Assembly (NCBI GenBank): GCA_016841125.1
Contig: JAENZU010000169.1
Span: forward strand, 1-7,253
Direction of reading: 5' to 3'
Length of the DNA: 7,253 nucleotides
From: Melioribacter sp.
GTDB taxonomy: Bacteria > Bacteroidota > Ignavibacteria > Ignavibacteriales > Melioribacteraceae
A model generated the notes under the pieces. That model saw only the letters and a list, made by a program, of their open reading frames with translations. It had not been told where the DNA came from and searched no databases. This document shows positions 6,144 to 7,253 of this stretch, piece after piece. The translations under genes and the position numbers were made by a program. Each line of letters opens with the position of its first letter. Position 1 is the stretch's first letter.

Positions 6144-7253
6144 ATGAAAAAGTTATTACTACTGCTTGTTTTATTTATATCAGTTCATTCTGCACAAACT
6201 AATAATCAAAAAGTGAATTTTAAAATTTTGGAAGCATTTGCGGATAACGGAAATGTCTTAGTTTGGATTTATCTTACCGATAAAGGACCCGATCAAAATA
6301 AATATTTCGATAATCCTGAAACGGTTGTGAGCAAAAAATCATTGGTGCGCCGGGCAAAGGTTATGAGAAGTCAAAACTTGATCGACAAATCGGATCTCCC
6401 GTTGAACGAAAATTACCTTAAAATTTTGGAAGATGCGGGAGTTAAAATTAAGCAGCGCTCTAAATGGTTCAATTCCGTTAGTGCTTACATTTCGGGGGAA
6501 CAATTACAAGTAATCAGTAATTTGGCTTTTGTGAGAAAAATTGATCTTGTGGCAAAGTTGAAAAGTTCTCTAAAAATTGAAGAAGGGATTCGAGTAGAAA
6601 CTCCCGTTGAATTAAATAAGCAATCTTCAATAGGGGAGTTCAATTACGGTGAATCTTTTGAACAATTGGATGTAATGAATGTGCCTGAACTTCATTTACA
6701 GGGATTAAGCGGTACAGGTGTAACAATTTGTTTAATGGATGCGGGTTTTGACCGGCTTGATCACGAGGCATTTTCTAGCATGAGTATTTCGGCAACCTGG
6801 GATTTTGTAAACGGGGATGTTGATGTTGAGAACGGAAACGATATGGGCAGCGGTTCTCATGGAACAAAAACACTTTCAACTATCGGAGGCTTTAAACAAG
6901 GTAAGATTATAGGTCCCGCGTTTAATGCGGAATACCTGCTGGCTAAAACTGAAAACACCGACAGTGAAACCCCGATTGAAGAGGATAATTGGCTAGCTGC
7001 AATGGAGTGGGCTGACAGTCTCGGAGCGGATATAACTTCTACATCATTAAGTTATCTCGATTACGATTCTCCTTTCCAGAGTTATACCTGGGAGGATATG
7101 GATGGGAATACTGCTCTTATTACTCGTGCCGGTGATCTCGCGGTTAAAAAAGGAATTGTCGTTGTAAATTTCGCAGGTAATAACGGCCTTAATCCCGATC
7201 ATAATACGTTAGGCGCACCTGCCGCTGGAGACAGCATTATTGCCTCAGGTGCA
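6144..7253 (+). CDS. Exported subtilisin-like (S8) serine protease, 5' part (partial)
   Basis: The frame is open from the ATG at 6144 to the last base, giving the first 370 residues. It begins with a signal peptide (MKKLLLLLVLFISVHSA, likely cleavage before Gln18). Residues about 23-140 look like a prodomain of the kind found in Bacteroidota/Ignavibacteria subtilases (KKSLVRRAKVMR, KSDLPLNENYLKILEDAGV, RSKWFNSVSAYI). The S8 catalytic domain starts near 180: catalytic Asp199 in CLMDAGF, catalytic His239 in GSGSHGTKTLS, and the oxyanion-hole Asn346 in NFAGNNG. The serine (GTS) motif lies past the window edge, so activity cannot be confirmed. Relatives in this group often end in a T9SS sorting domain, also not visible here. 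It follows the glycosyltransferase by 43 nt with no terminator seen, so it may be read from the same transcript. Confidence 0.9.
   Translation, partial: MKKLLLLLVLFISVHSAQTNNQKVNFKILEAFADNGNVLVWIYLTDKGPDQNKYFDNPETVVSKKSLVRRAKVMRSQNLIDKSDLPLNENYLKILEDAGVKIKQRSKWFNSVSAYISGEQLQVISNLAFVRKIDLVAKLKSSLKIEEGIRVETPVELNKQSSIGEFNYGESFEQLDVMNVPELHLQGLSGTGVTICLMDAGFDRLDHEAFSSMSISATWDFVNGDVDVENGNDMGSGSHGTKTLSTIGGFKQGKIIGPAFNAEYLLAKTENTDSETPIEEDNWLAAMEWADSLGADITSTSLSYLDYDSPFQSYTWEDMDGNTALITRAGDLAVKKGIVVVNFAGNNGLNPDHNTLGAPAAGDSIIASGA

Noticed and set aside
1..7253. Search for a new defence system, CRISPR array, toxin-antitoxin pair, retron or structured RNA.
   Set aside because: No nuclease, helicase, reverse transcriptase or small paired genes are present, no regularly spaced repeats are seen, and gaps are too short for more than promoters; the genes are recognisable envelope and secreted proteins.

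Overview
The window looks like ordinary chromosomal DNA from an AT-rich, diderm bacterium of the Fibrobacteres-Chlorobi-Bacteroidetes group, most likely an Ignavibacteria-type lineage. The main evidence is the C-terminal domain of the minus-strand gene: the NYPNPFNPTTKIKF motif, then a short beta-rich domain (VYNLLG, SSGVYFYRL, KSMLLVK), which is the type A sorting domain of the type IX secretion system (T9SS). Signal peptides ending in AQ, a loose lipobox and a subtilase with a Bacteroidota/Ignavibacteria-like prodomain agree with this. The assignment rests on motif recognition, not on a database search.

Layout: (1) 1-324, plus strand, the 3' end of a small SnoaL/NTF2-like gene. (2) 325-591, a convergent intergenic stretch with no credible gene; it holds a 15-bp inverted repeat bracketed by 7-bp direct repeats, and a weak nested hairpin at the end of the next gene. 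(3) 592-2061, minus strand, a secreted PQQ-dependent glucose/sorbosone dehydrogenase-like protein with a T9SS tail. A 51-bp palindromic repeat sits in frame inside that tail. (4) 2062-2218, a divergent promoter region. (5) 2219-6100, plus strand, a compact run of three genes: an exported M28 zinc aminopeptidase, a PstS-like phosphate-binding lipoprotein (ATGA overlap with the peptidase) and a polytopic GT-C-type glycosyltransferase. (6) 6144 to the end, plus strand, an exported subtilisin-like (S8) protease cut off by the window edge before its catalytic serine.

The genes share an envelope or extracellular theme: protein degradation (M28, S8), sugar oxidation (GSDH), ligand capture (PstS-like lipoprotein) and a membrane glycosyltransferase. 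The M28-PstS-GT run is probably one transcript, and the S8 gene may belong to it, since only 43 nt with no evident terminator separate it from the glycosyltransferase. I see no pstCAB transporter genes, no transposase, no CRISPR array, no tRNA or rRNA, and no obvious defence system. The most noteworthy item is the palindromic repeat that has become a 17-residue peptide insertion in the T9SS sorting domain. I do not see convincing evidence for a new multi-gene system here.
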